The position numbers and the translations under genes are program-made. From Desulfobacteraceae bacterium (GTDB lineage Bacteria > Desulfobacterota > Desulfobacteria > Desulfobacterales > RPRI01): a stretch of DNA of 64,000 bases. The first letter of the stretch is position 1; each line of letters starts with the position of its first letter. Location: the NCBI GenBank assembly GCA_011391695.1, contig JAABQB010000003.1, positions 1 to 64,000 on the forward strand, written 5' to 3'. This document shows positions 25,050 through 32,112 of the stretch, piece by piece. The notes beneath the pieces were generated by a model. That model searched no databases and was not told the DNA's origin. It was given only the letters and a program-made list of their open reading frames with translations.

Positions 25050-25985
25050 TCAGTCTCGCTCAATAAAATCTATAATGCTTTTAGCCGTCTGTTCGGGTTT
25101 CTCCTCCTGGGGAATATGCCCGCATTCGGGGAATATTACAAGAGTTGAATTTGAAAGGTCTTTTCTGAATTTATACCCCGATTCGAGAGGTATCCATTCG
25201 TCATTTTCTCCCCATATGATAAGGGTGCGGTTTTTAATCTCCGGAATCCTTTTTGAATAAAAACTTATGGCATCAAAATCAAGCGATCTGGCAAGAGCGA
25301 CCTGAGCGTCCAGGGCATTTTCTGTGGACATCCTGTTAAAATACGCATCTATCTGTTCTTCGGAGACCATATCGTCATTGAACATGACATCCTTCAGGAT
25401 TCTTTCAACAACCCACCGCCCGAAAAACAGTTTTGTTATCTCCCCGGCCAGGGGTATCTTCGCCATTTTGATGACAAAGGGCTTATCTATAGGATAACCT
25501 GCGGAATCGATCAGGACAAGCAGGTCTGTTTTGTCGGGATGCTCGAGAGCCATGAGAACAGCTATTGCGCCGCCTAAAGAGTTGCCGACAAAAACAGCAT
25601 CTTTCAGGCCCATAACTTCCATCCACTTATTCACTTCCTGCATGAGCGTAATGGTATCGTATTTTGCATCTTCAGGCTTATCCGACCAGCCGAATCCTTT
25701 CATGTCAAGAGCCCATACATGATATCCCTTTCCGGTCAGATGCGGAATAACCTTTTTCCAGGTATATGTCGAAGATGCAAAACCGTGCAGCAGGAAAATA
25801 TCCCGCCCGGTTCCGGGATACTCCATGTAATGATAATTAACATTGTCGATCATTATGTACTTATCCTCAGGCGCCTTTACCATGATTTCACCTTTCGGAA
25901 TAGTTGTCATGAAAAGACCGCAGCCCTGGAGGAGTGCAACGATAAATAACGCAATAATAAAACAGGAACTCTTTTCAAAATTCAT
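25050..25985 (-). CDS. alpha/beta hydrolase, predicted lipoprotein
   Basis: 311-aa alpha/beta-hydrolase, substrate unknown. The N-terminus is a lipoprotein signal with a long hydrophobic run ending ALLQGC, so the enzyme is probably membrane-anchored in the periplasm. The oxyanion motif is FLLHGFASSTYTW, the nucleophile elbow VGNSLGGAIAV, the acid in IIWGENDEWIPLE and the base His in FPECGHIPQEEKP. The fold most resembles the esterase/haloalkane-dehalogenase/epoxide-hydrolase class. It stands alone between repeats. Confidence 0.88.
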   Translation of the reverse strand: MNFEKSSCFIIALFIVALLQGCGLFMTTIPKGEIMVKAPEDKYIMIDNVNYHYMEYPGTGRDIFLLHGFASSTYTWKKVIPHLTGKGYHVWALDMKGFGWSDKPEDAKYDTITLMQEVNKWMEVMGLKDAVFVGNSLGGAIAVLMALEHPDKTDLLVLIDSAGYPIDKPFVIKMAKIPLAGEITKLFFGRWVVERILKDVMFNDDMVSEEQIDAYFNRMSTENALDAQVALARSLDFDAISFYSKRIPEIKNRTLIIWGENDEWIPLESGYKFRKDLSNSTLVIFPECGHIPQEEKPEQTAKSIIDFIERD

Positions 25986-26075
25986 ATTATTCCCTTAACT
26001 CGTCTAAATTGACACCTTCGTAAAAATCAGAAAACGACTTTTTACTTGGCTGGCAAGGGCTTCCCCTCTCCCGCC

Positions 26076-26163
26076 GCTTGAAGTAAATTCAAGCGGTTCC
26101 ACCCTCACATCAGGCCGAGGCTTAATCGCCATCGGCCTGATGATGGACTTCTTACGAGTCCAT
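26076..26163. repeat. cluster of three perfect palindromes
   Basis: CCGCTTGAA/TTCAAGCGG (26076-26098), CATCAGGCCGA/TCGGCCTGATG (26108-26142) and GATGGACT/AGTCCATC (26141-26163) stand side by side. The last overlaps the 3-prime end of the nucleotidyltransferase-like gene and includes its stop. The neighbouring sequence TTCGTAAAAATCAGAAAACG also looks repeat-like. Confidence 0.75.
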
Positions 26164-26919
26164 CAAAATTGCTTCTTCTTCTTTTCTGTATGAACTATAA
26201 TCCCGGTATTTAATAATCCTGTTATATACTTTTAATATTTCTTTTGTCTTCTCTTTTCCCAAGTTGGAAATGTACGCCCTTTTTAATGATATAAATAAAT
26301 CAATATCAACGGCCATTTTAATATAATAAAAGGCTCTTTCGGACAAAAAGAACCGGAGTTTTTCACAAAATAAAAGAAGTCTGTAAACAGTTATCAATTT
26401 ATCATAAATAAGATCAGAATTGAAATCCAGAAAGCGGGCGGAAATTGAACTTATGCAATTTCTTTCGTAAATATTCCCCTTCTTCACATCAAACACGATT
26501 GCATTGACATTAAAATCTATGTTCAGGATAAGATTATCAAGAGATGGTTTCAGATTTAAACCTTTTATGACGATAAAGTCGGACAAAAGGCAGAGATCAA
26601 AATATAGGTCGGTTGTTTCAGGATACCATCTTATTCCTCCGAGAGCGGTCTTAATAATTTTCTCCTGTGACAATATCTTCCCGATAACATAACTGCGTTC
26701 AATACCGCCTATAAAAAGATCAATATCAGCGGTTACCGGACACCAGTCATGTATTTTTTTTATTATCAGATTTCTTATTGCACCTCCGACAATGAATATT
26801 TCAGCTTCATCAGGCAGGTGTCCAATAAGAAAATCAAAAACATCTTTAATATCCTGCTTTAGCACAAATTCCCGGACACACGTTTTGACTGATTCGATAT
26901 CTGGATATGAATTATTCAA
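26152..26919 (-). CDS. nucleotidyltransferase-like protein related to poly(A) polymerase head domain
   Basis: 255-aa protein with an N-terminal region like the class II CCA-adding/poly(A) polymerase head: IFIVGGAIRNLIIKK replaces the usual GGxVRDLL, and ADIDLFIGG supplies the DxD metal-binding pair. LDNLILNIDFNVNAIVFDVKKG matches the RRDFTINAIAY-type motif. The C-terminal half is helical, like the neck. It lacks a full CCA-enzyme body, so the substrate is unknown. The gene is strikingly AT-rich and its last codons fall in a palindromic repeat, both of which suggest recent arrival. Confidence 0.7.
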   Translation of the reverse strand: MNNSYPDIESVKTCVREFVLKQDIKDVFDFLIGHLPDEAEIFIVGGAIRNLIIKKIHDWCPVTADIDLFIGGIERSYVIGKILSQEKIIKTALGGIRWYPETTDLYFDLCLLSDFIVIKGLNLKPSLDNLILNIDFNVNAIVFDVKKGNIYERNCISSISARFLDFNSDLIYDKLITVYRLLLFCEKLRFFLSERAFYYIKMAVDIDLFISLKRAYISNLGKEKTKEILKVYNRIIKYRDYSSYRKEEEAILMDS

Positions 26920-27277
26920 TCATACTTCCAATCTCGGACAATTATGGATGCAGTCACAGAGGAGTTATTCTTACGAAGCCGAAATAGAGGAAATCCGGAT
27001 TAAATAAGTTTAAATCCGGCCGATACTGTTTGAATAGCATAACGTGCTAATTTGTCAAAATAATTATTTGGGCTTAAGAGTTTTCGTTTACAGAAAACTC
27101 TTTGTAACTAAAAAGCGCGAGAATTCTAAGAAAACCGAAGAAGGATATTATCTGTTCTTTTTTGTTGTATCCTTCCCGGTTTTTTTGTATCTAAAGAAAT
27201 ACAAGATGTCGTGGCAATGGTATATCTTGGAAGAATATCAGATATTTAATCTTCAACATGTATTAAGGAGGGTTAAA
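26920..27277. other. 358-bp intergenic region upstream of dctP
   Basis: AT-rich leader between a divergent AT-rich gene and the TRAP operon. It contains the hairpin AAGAGTTTTC/GAAAACTCTT near 27077-27102 and a terminator-like structure at 27131-27186, described separately. No gene is evident; a long open frame running into dctP from 27044 lacks conserved sequence before 27278. Confidence 0.6.
27131..27186 (+). terminator. terminator-like hairpin in the dctP leader (possible attenuator)
   Basis: AAAACCG..GAAGGATA pairs with TATCCTTC..CGGTTTT and ends in a T run. As no gene ends just upstream on this strand, it could attenuate transcription into dctP if the promoter is further upstream. Confidence 0.5.
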
Positions 27278-28303
27278 ATGAAACATTGGAAAGTGATATC
27301 TTTATTTTTTTGTTTATCCGTCGTTGGACTCTTTTTTTTCATTTCAACTGCCTGTGGAGAGACAAAACCCATCGAACTAACCTACTCCAACTTTTTTCCG
27401 GCTCCTCACAAGAACGCCGTTCTCTCTGTAGAATGGGGCAAAGAGATCGAAAAAAGAACGAATGGAAGAGTGAAAGTGACGGTTTTCCCTGGAGGGACTC
27501 TCACCCCGGCAGCTCAGTGCTATGACGGCGTGGTGAAAGGCCTATCTGATGTGGGGCTGTCCGTTCTCGGATACACCCGCGGAAGATTTCCTCTGACCGA
27601 AGTGATCGATCTCCCCCTTGGTTACAGGAATGGTCTCGAAGCAACGAAACTGATCAACATCTACTTCAAGAAGTTCAAGCCAAAAGAGTTTGACGATGTG
27701 AAGGTGATGTTTTTCCATGCACATGGTCCCGGCATTCTCCACACCAAGAAACCTGTGAAAACTCTGGAGGATCTGAAAGGTCTTAAAATAGTGTGCCACG
27801 GTTTAAGCGCGAAAATCGTAAGCGCTCTTGGAGCGGTTCCGGTCGCTATGCCCATGCCTGAACGATATGATGCGATTCAAAAGGGCGTTGCAGAAGGTGG
27901 CGTGTTCCCCGTAGAATCCCTGAAAGGCTGGAAACTGGCTGAAGTGGTCAACTCAACCACGCAGAATTTCGGATCTGCCTACACGACCGGCTTTTTCGTT
28001 GTCATGAACAAGGAAAAATGGGCATCCCTGCCGCCGGACATACAAAAGATCATCGAAGGAATTAATGAAGAATGGATCATCAAGACAGGAATGGGATGGG
28101 ATGAAATCGACAAAGAAGGCTATGGAGTGTCGGAGGCCAAAGGCCTTAAGCTCATCACTCTTTCTAAAGAAGAGGATGCCCGGTGGGCCAAACTGGTACA
28201 GCACATTCTGGATGACTACGTGAAAGCCATGGAGACGAAAAATCTCCCCGGAAAAGAAGCCCTCAATTTCTGCCAGGAAGAACTTAAAAAACTTCAGAAG
28301 TAA
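27278..28303 (+). CDS. dctP: TRAP transporter substrate-binding protein DctP
   Basis: Periplasmic solute receptor of a TRAP transporter, 341 aa. The signal peptide (FFCLSVVGLFFFISTAC) ends in a lipobox-like Cys, so the protein may be membrane-tethered. Family features are PIELTYSNFFPAPHKNA at the mature N-terminus, FPGGTLTPAAQCYDGVVKGL and the ligand-carboxylate region KTLEDLKGLKIVCHG. ATG 27278 follows AAGGAGGG; the upstream in-frame extension is not conserved. The substrate is an organic acid; the CoA ligase downstream suggests an aromatic or phenyl-substituted acid. Confidence 0.93.
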   Translation: MKHWKVISLFFCLSVVGLFFFISTACGETKPIELTYSNFFPAPHKNAVLSVEWGKEIEKRTNGRVKVTVFPGGTLTPAAQCYDGVVKGLSDVGLSVLGYTRGRFPLTEVIDLPLGYRNGLEATKLINIYFKKFKPKEFDDVKVMFFHAHGPGILHTKKPVKTLEDLKGLKIVCHGLSAKIVSALGAVPVAMPMPERYDAIQKGVAEGGVFPVESLKGWKLAEVVNSTTQNFGSAYTTGFFVVMNKEKWASLPPDIQKIIEGINEEWIIKTGMGWDEIDKEGYGVSEAKGLKLITLSKEEDARWAKLVQHILDDYVKAMETKNLPGKEALNFCQEELKKLQK

Positions 28304-28311
28304 GACTGACG

Positions 28312-28349
28312 GGAAGGGATGTATCACGTCCCTTCTCCCCCCTTTTTTT
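28312..28349 (+). terminator. hairpin between dctP and dctQ (partial terminator or processing site)
   Basis: GAAGGGATG and CGTCCCTTC pair with one wobble around TATCA, followed after seven bases by a run of seven T. A weak terminator here would give more receptor than permease transcript. Confidence 0.6.
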
Positions 28350-28385
28350 GTACATGCGCTAAAAAACATCAGGCATGGGAGTTTC

Positions 28386-28868
28386 ATGCGAGCAATAATC
28401 AATAAAGTGGAAGGACTCAGCAAGTTCCTCAATGTGTTTGCAGGAATTGCCATCACCTTCATAATGTTCCTGACGGTAACAGATGTCATCTTGAGGTACT
28501 TTCGCAGGCCGATCATCGGCACCTATGAACTGGTCGCCTTCTCAGGGGCCATCGTGATTGGTTTTGCCGTTCCGATGACAACCTTTCTCAAAGGCCACAT
28601 GCTTGTTGATTTTTTTGTCCTCAAGTTTCCGAGAAGAATACGGAACACCATCCACATTATAACCAGGCTTCTTGGAATCGGGCTTTTTGCCCTGCTCGGG
28701 TGGAATCTTATCAAACTGGGGATGGATCTTTATCGAACCGGAGAGGTCTCTCTCACGCTGCAGTTGCCCTTCTACCCAGTGGCTTTTGGAATCGGCGCAT
28801 GCTGCTTCGTTCAGTGCCTCGTTCTCATCGTCCACATTCTTCAAGTGACAGGAAATACCTATGAGTGA
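28386..28868 (+). CDS. dctQ: TRAP transporter small permease DctQ
   Basis: 160-aa membrane protein with four hydrophobic helices (IAITFIMFLTVTDVILRYF, ELVAFSGAIVIGFAVPMTT, IITRLLGIGLFALLGWNLI and PVAFGIGACCFVQCLVLIV), the pattern of DctQ/YiaM small subunits. RRPIIGTYELVAFSGAI is a typical motif after helix 1. It overlaps dctM by 8 bp and lies 82 bp after dctP. Confidence 0.92.
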   Translation: MRAIINKVEGLSKFLNVFAGIAITFIMFLTVTDVILRYFRRPIIGTYELVAFSGAIVIGFAVPMTTFLKGHMLVDFFVLKFPRRIRNTIHIITRLLGIGLFALLGWNLIKLGMDLYRTGEVSLTLQLPFYPVAFGIGACCFVQCLVLIVHILQVTGNTYE

Positions 28869-30162
28869 GGTAACGATTGGAATCATAGGGCTGTCCGCAG
28901 TTCTTATCCTTTTCCTGACCGGCATCGAACTGGCCTTTGCCATGGCACTGGTGGGATTTATCGGGTTCAGCTATCTTGTTTCGTTTAAAGCCGGGTTGAA
29001 TCTTCTGGCCAAAGACTTCTTTGACGTTTTCACCTCCTACGGGTTCACAGTCATTCCGCTGTTCGTGCTCATGGGCCAGATTGCCTTTAATGCCGGCGTT
29101 GCTAAAAAACTATACGATGCTGCTTACCGGTTTATCGGTCATATCCCCGGTGGATTGGCCATGGCCACCGTGGCCGGAGCAACGGTATTTAAAGCCATTT
29201 GCGGATCTTCACCCGCCACGGCCGCTACCTTCGCCAGCGTGGCCGTTCCCGAGATGGACCGTTATAACTACGATAAGAAGCTGTCAACAGGGACAGTGGC
29301 AACAGTCGGGACCCTTGGGATTCTAATCCCGCCCAGTGTAACGCTGATTGTCTTCGGCATCATAACGGAACAGTCCATTGGGAAACTCTTTCTCGCCGGA
29401 ATTGTTCCGGGATTGATGATCGCCTTCTTCTTCATCTTAACCATCTATATCTGGTGCAGGATGAATCCGGCGCTTGGTCCTAAAGGCGAACGCTCCACAT
29501 GGAAGCAGAGGTTTGCCGCTCTCCCTGAGGTGTTATGGGTCGTGGGTGTCTTTCTGCTTGTCATCGGCGGACTGATATATGGTTTCTTCACCCCTACTGA
29601 AGCAGGAAGCATCGGCACCTTTGCTGTTCTGCTTTTATCCGTTCTCAAAAGGGATATCGGGTTCAAGGGATACATAAAGTCGGTCACAGAGTCCCTTCGC
29701 ACGGCCTGCATGGTCCTTATGCTGATTGCAGGTTCCGCGGTGCTGGGTCATTTCCTTACGAGAACCAAGATTCCAATGATTGCAGCGGACTGGATCATAT
29801 CTCTTCCTTTAAGCCCTGATGTGATCATGATTATCATCAGTGTGGTTTACCTTATTGGAGGCTCCTTTATTGACGACCTGGCATTTATGATACTGGCCAC
29901 ACCCATTTTTTATCCGGCAATCATCAAACTGGGATATGATCCCATCTGGTTCGGCATGATTATAGCCATCACCGTCATGGTGGGTGTGGTAATTCCTCCT
30001 GTAGCAATCAACGTATTTGTTGTCAGGGCCATTACGAAACAGCCATTCAGTGTGATTTACAGCGGGGTCTATCCTTTTCTCATCAGCCTGGTTGTTTGTG
30101 CCGTTTTATTGTTCATATTTCCGCAGCTCGCCACCTTCCTGCCTTCTGTATTGATGAAATAG
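28861..30162 (+). CDS. dctM: TRAP transporter large permease DctM
   Basis: 433-aa polytopic membrane subunit with about twelve hydrophobic segments; it drives uptake with the sodium or proton gradient. DctM signatures include ICGSSPATAATFASVAVPEM, GTLGILIPPSVTLIVFGIITE and ITVMVGVVIPPVAINVFVV. The length is normal. It is translationally coupled to dctQ and is followed after 63 bp by the CoA ligase. Confidence 0.95.
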   Translation: MSEVTIGIIGLSAVLILFLTGIELAFAMALVGFIGFSYLVSFKAGLNLLAKDFFDVFTSYGFTVIPLFVLMGQIAFNAGVAKKLYDAAYRFIGHIPGGLAMATVAGATVFKAICGSSPATAATFASVAVPEMDRYNYDKKLSTGTVATVGTLGILIPPSVTLIVFGIITEQSIGKLFLAGIVPGLMIAFFFILTIYIWCRMNPALGPKGERSTWKQRFAALPEVLWVVGVFLLVIGGLIYGFFTPTEAGSIGTFAVLLLSVLKRDIGFKGYIKSVTESLRTACMVLMLIAGSAVLGHFLTRTKIPMIAADWIISLPLSPDVIMIIISVVYLIGGSFIDDLAFMILATPIFYPAIIKLGYDPIWFGMIIAITVMVGVVIPPVAINVFVVRAITKQPFSVIYSGVYPFLISLVVCAVLLFIFPQLATFLPSVLMK

Positions 30163-30225
30163 AAGGGAGCATTTAAGATTTCAGGTTAAGGAAAGGCAGA
30201 GGAATTCCCTGAAAGAAAGATTATC

Positions 30226-31557
30226 ATGATTTCTGAACAAAAATACTGGAATCCTGTTCTCGAAACACTTGATCACGCAAAGATCAGAAAACTTCAGTTC
30301 GAAAAATTTAAAAAGATTTTCAACTGGGCATATGAGCGTTCCAGATTTCACAGAGGGCTCTATGAAAAAGCAGGGATCAAACCAGGAGACATTCTATCCT
30401 TTGAAGACATCCGGCGTATCCCTGCGGTTGAAAAATCGATGATGCGGGGAATTCAGCGTAAGGATCCCTTTCCCTATGGCGATGCTCTTTGCGTCCCTCT
30501 TGAAGATGTGTCGGAATTCCGACAGACGAGCGGCACGACGGGCCAACCGGTTTATCAGGCTGACACCTGGCAGGACTGGGAATGGTGGGCCGAGAGCTGG
30601 GCGTATATCCTCTGGGCTCAGGGCTATCGCCCCAAAGACCGCGTCTTTATTCCTTTTGGATATAATGTGTTTGTCGCTTTCTGGGCCGGTCATTATGCGG
30701 TTGAGAAGATCGGGGCGGAGGTCGTTCCGGGCGGAGTTCTGGACACCAAGGCGAGGATTCTCAAGATACAAGAACTCAATTGCACGGCCATGATGGCAAC
30801 ACCCACCTATGTGCTCGGCATGGCCGATGCGGCAAAGAGCATGGGCATCGACCCGCGTTCCCTTGCCATTCGAAAGATAACCTGTGCCGGAGAGCCCGGA
30901 GCCAGCATTCCCTCCACAAAGAAACGGATGGAAGAAGCCTGGGACTCCAAAGTTTATGATCACGCCGGCGCCACAGAGATCGGTGCCTGGTGTTTTGAGT
31001 GTGAGGCTCAGGCAGGCGGTCTTCATGTGAACGATGCTTTTTTTCTGGTGGAGATTCAAGATTTAGACACAGGGGAGTATATCGAAGAACCGGGACGAAG
31101 AGGCAAAATGATTATAACGGCCCTTGACCGGCAGGCCCAACCTTGCATTCGCTTCGACTCCAAGGACATCATCGAATGGGCTCCGGATCCTTGTTCCTGC
31201 GGAAGAACTTTCCGGTTGATCAAGGGCGGAGTGGTCGGGAGATCGGATGACATTACTAAGGTAAAAGGAGTACTCCTTGCGCCGTCAGCGATCGAAGAAG
31301 TGGTTAGAGGCATGGACGGTCTTGCTGATGAATTTGAAGTGATCGTTGATAAAGATGGAGACATTGACCGCATCACCCTGAAAGTTGAGTTACTGAAGAG
31401 CCGGGAAAACGACCACAAGCGCATTGAAGATAAGCTCAAGGATCAATTGAGGCTCAAAACCAATCTCGGGTATAATCTGGAATTTTATGACTACGGCTGT
31501 CTCCCGAGGTATGAAGTGAAGGCCAAGAGGTTTAAAGACCTAAGAGAAAAAAAATGA
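30226..31557 (+). CDS. phenylacetate-CoA ligase-like AMP-forming enzyme
   Basis: 443-aa PaaK-type adenylate-forming ligase. FRQTSGTTGQPVYQADTW is the P-loop/A3 motif, HAGATEIGAW the A5 motif, FDSKDI the A7 Asp region and KTNLGYNLEFYDYGCLPRYEVKAKRF the C-terminal domain with the Lys near A10. The PDPCSCGRTFRLIKGGVVGRSDD segment is typical of PaaK. The substrate may be phenylacetate, benzoate or a related aryl acid taken up by the TRAP transporter just upstream. Co-transcription with dctPQM and the following small gene is likely. Confidence 0.9.
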   Translation: MISEQKYWNPVLETLDHAKIRKLQFEKFKKIFNWAYERSRFHRGLYEKAGIKPGDILSFEDIRRIPAVEKSMMRGIQRKDPFPYGDALCVPLEDVSEFRQTSGTTGQPVYQADTWQDWEWWAESWAYILWAQGYRPKDRVFIPFGYNVFVAFWAGHYAVEKIGAEVVPGGVLDTKARILKIQELNCTAMMATPTYVLGMADAAKSMGIDPRSLAIRKITCAGEPGASIPSTKKRMEEAWDSKVYDHAGATEIGAWCFECEAQAGGLHVNDAFFLVEIQDLDTGEYIEEPGRRGKMIITALDRQAQPCIRFDSKDIIEWAPDPCSCGRTFRLIKGGVVGRSDDITKVKGVLLAPSAIEEVVRGMDGLADEFEVIVDKDGDIDRITLKVELLKSRENDHKRIEDKLKDQLRLKTNLGYNLEFYDYGCLPRYEVKAKRFKDLREKK

Positions 31558-31745
31558 GTGGAGAAGATATGGCGAATAAGATAGATCTGAAAGAACTCGA
31601 CAGCAAGATTCAGTCCATGAAGAAAACGGCAGAGGAACTCAGGCAGATGGGGGGAAACTTTCCAGCCCTCTACCGAAATACCAGCCGTATTTTAGCCAGC
31701 ATAAAGATGCTCGAACTGAACATCTCTGATATTACAACCATATGA
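31554..31745 (+). CDS. small helical protein, 63 aa, downstream of the aryl-CoA ligase
   Basis: The start overlaps the ligase stop (ATGA). An internal ATG at 31569 has GGAG 6 bp upstream and is an alternative start. The sequence is hydrophilic, mostly helical (LKELDSKIQSMKKTAEELRQ) and has no Cys or membrane segment. I do not recognise it. Its tight coupling to the ligase suggests a function tied to the aryl-acid operon, such as an accessory or regulatory peptide. Confidence 0.65.
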   Translation: MSGEDMANKIDLKELDSKIQSMKKTAEELRQMGGNFPALYRNTSRILASIKMLELNISDITTI

Positions 31746-32112
31746 ATTGGCTGAGGATGTTTGCTGTAGTGTGTCAAACTCACTTTCAAAATAGTTTCCA
31801 TCCGGAAATGGCCCTTTTGTGCGATCTCTGTGTCAATCTGCGGGATTGCTTGTGCGACGTACAATGCGTATGTCTCCGCGCATTCCCTTGCTTTCCTTGA
31901 GCTTGCCCAAAATTACCTATTTCCGAATTGGAACCGAAATAGCAAGCGCAATCACCACTGCTTTTTGCGGGGTTAGCGAGCGAATCAAAACGGACTCAAT
32001 TCTCTGCGGTCGAAGATTCCCCTCAGTTTTTTTGAGGGGATCTTCAAACTTACATGTGTCCAAATTTGGTTTCCGGATGGACACTAGTCTAACAAATATC
32101 AGGATATTTATT
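31746..32112. repeat. intergenic region with an inverted-repeat-bounded segment
   Basis: TTTCCATCCGGAAA (31795-31808) and TTTCCGGATGG (32070-32080) are inverted, and GTGTC motifs lie outside both arms. Inside, CCCCTCA and TGAGGGG flank a T run near 32022-32040. An open frame from 31819 reads through into the peptidase gene but looks noncoding (low-conservation, Cys/Arg-rich). The segment resembles a non-autonomous repeat of about 290-320 bp. Confidence 0.5.

Noticed and set aside
27044-27277. N-terminal extension of DctP
   Set aside because: A strong ribosome binding site and signal peptide start at 27278. The upstream frame crosses a terminator-like hairpin.
31819-32112. N-terminal extension of the M16 peptidase
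   Set aside because: The in-frame upstream sequence is Cys/Arg-rich, overlaps inverted repeats and precedes the real signal peptide; it has no family similarity that I can see.
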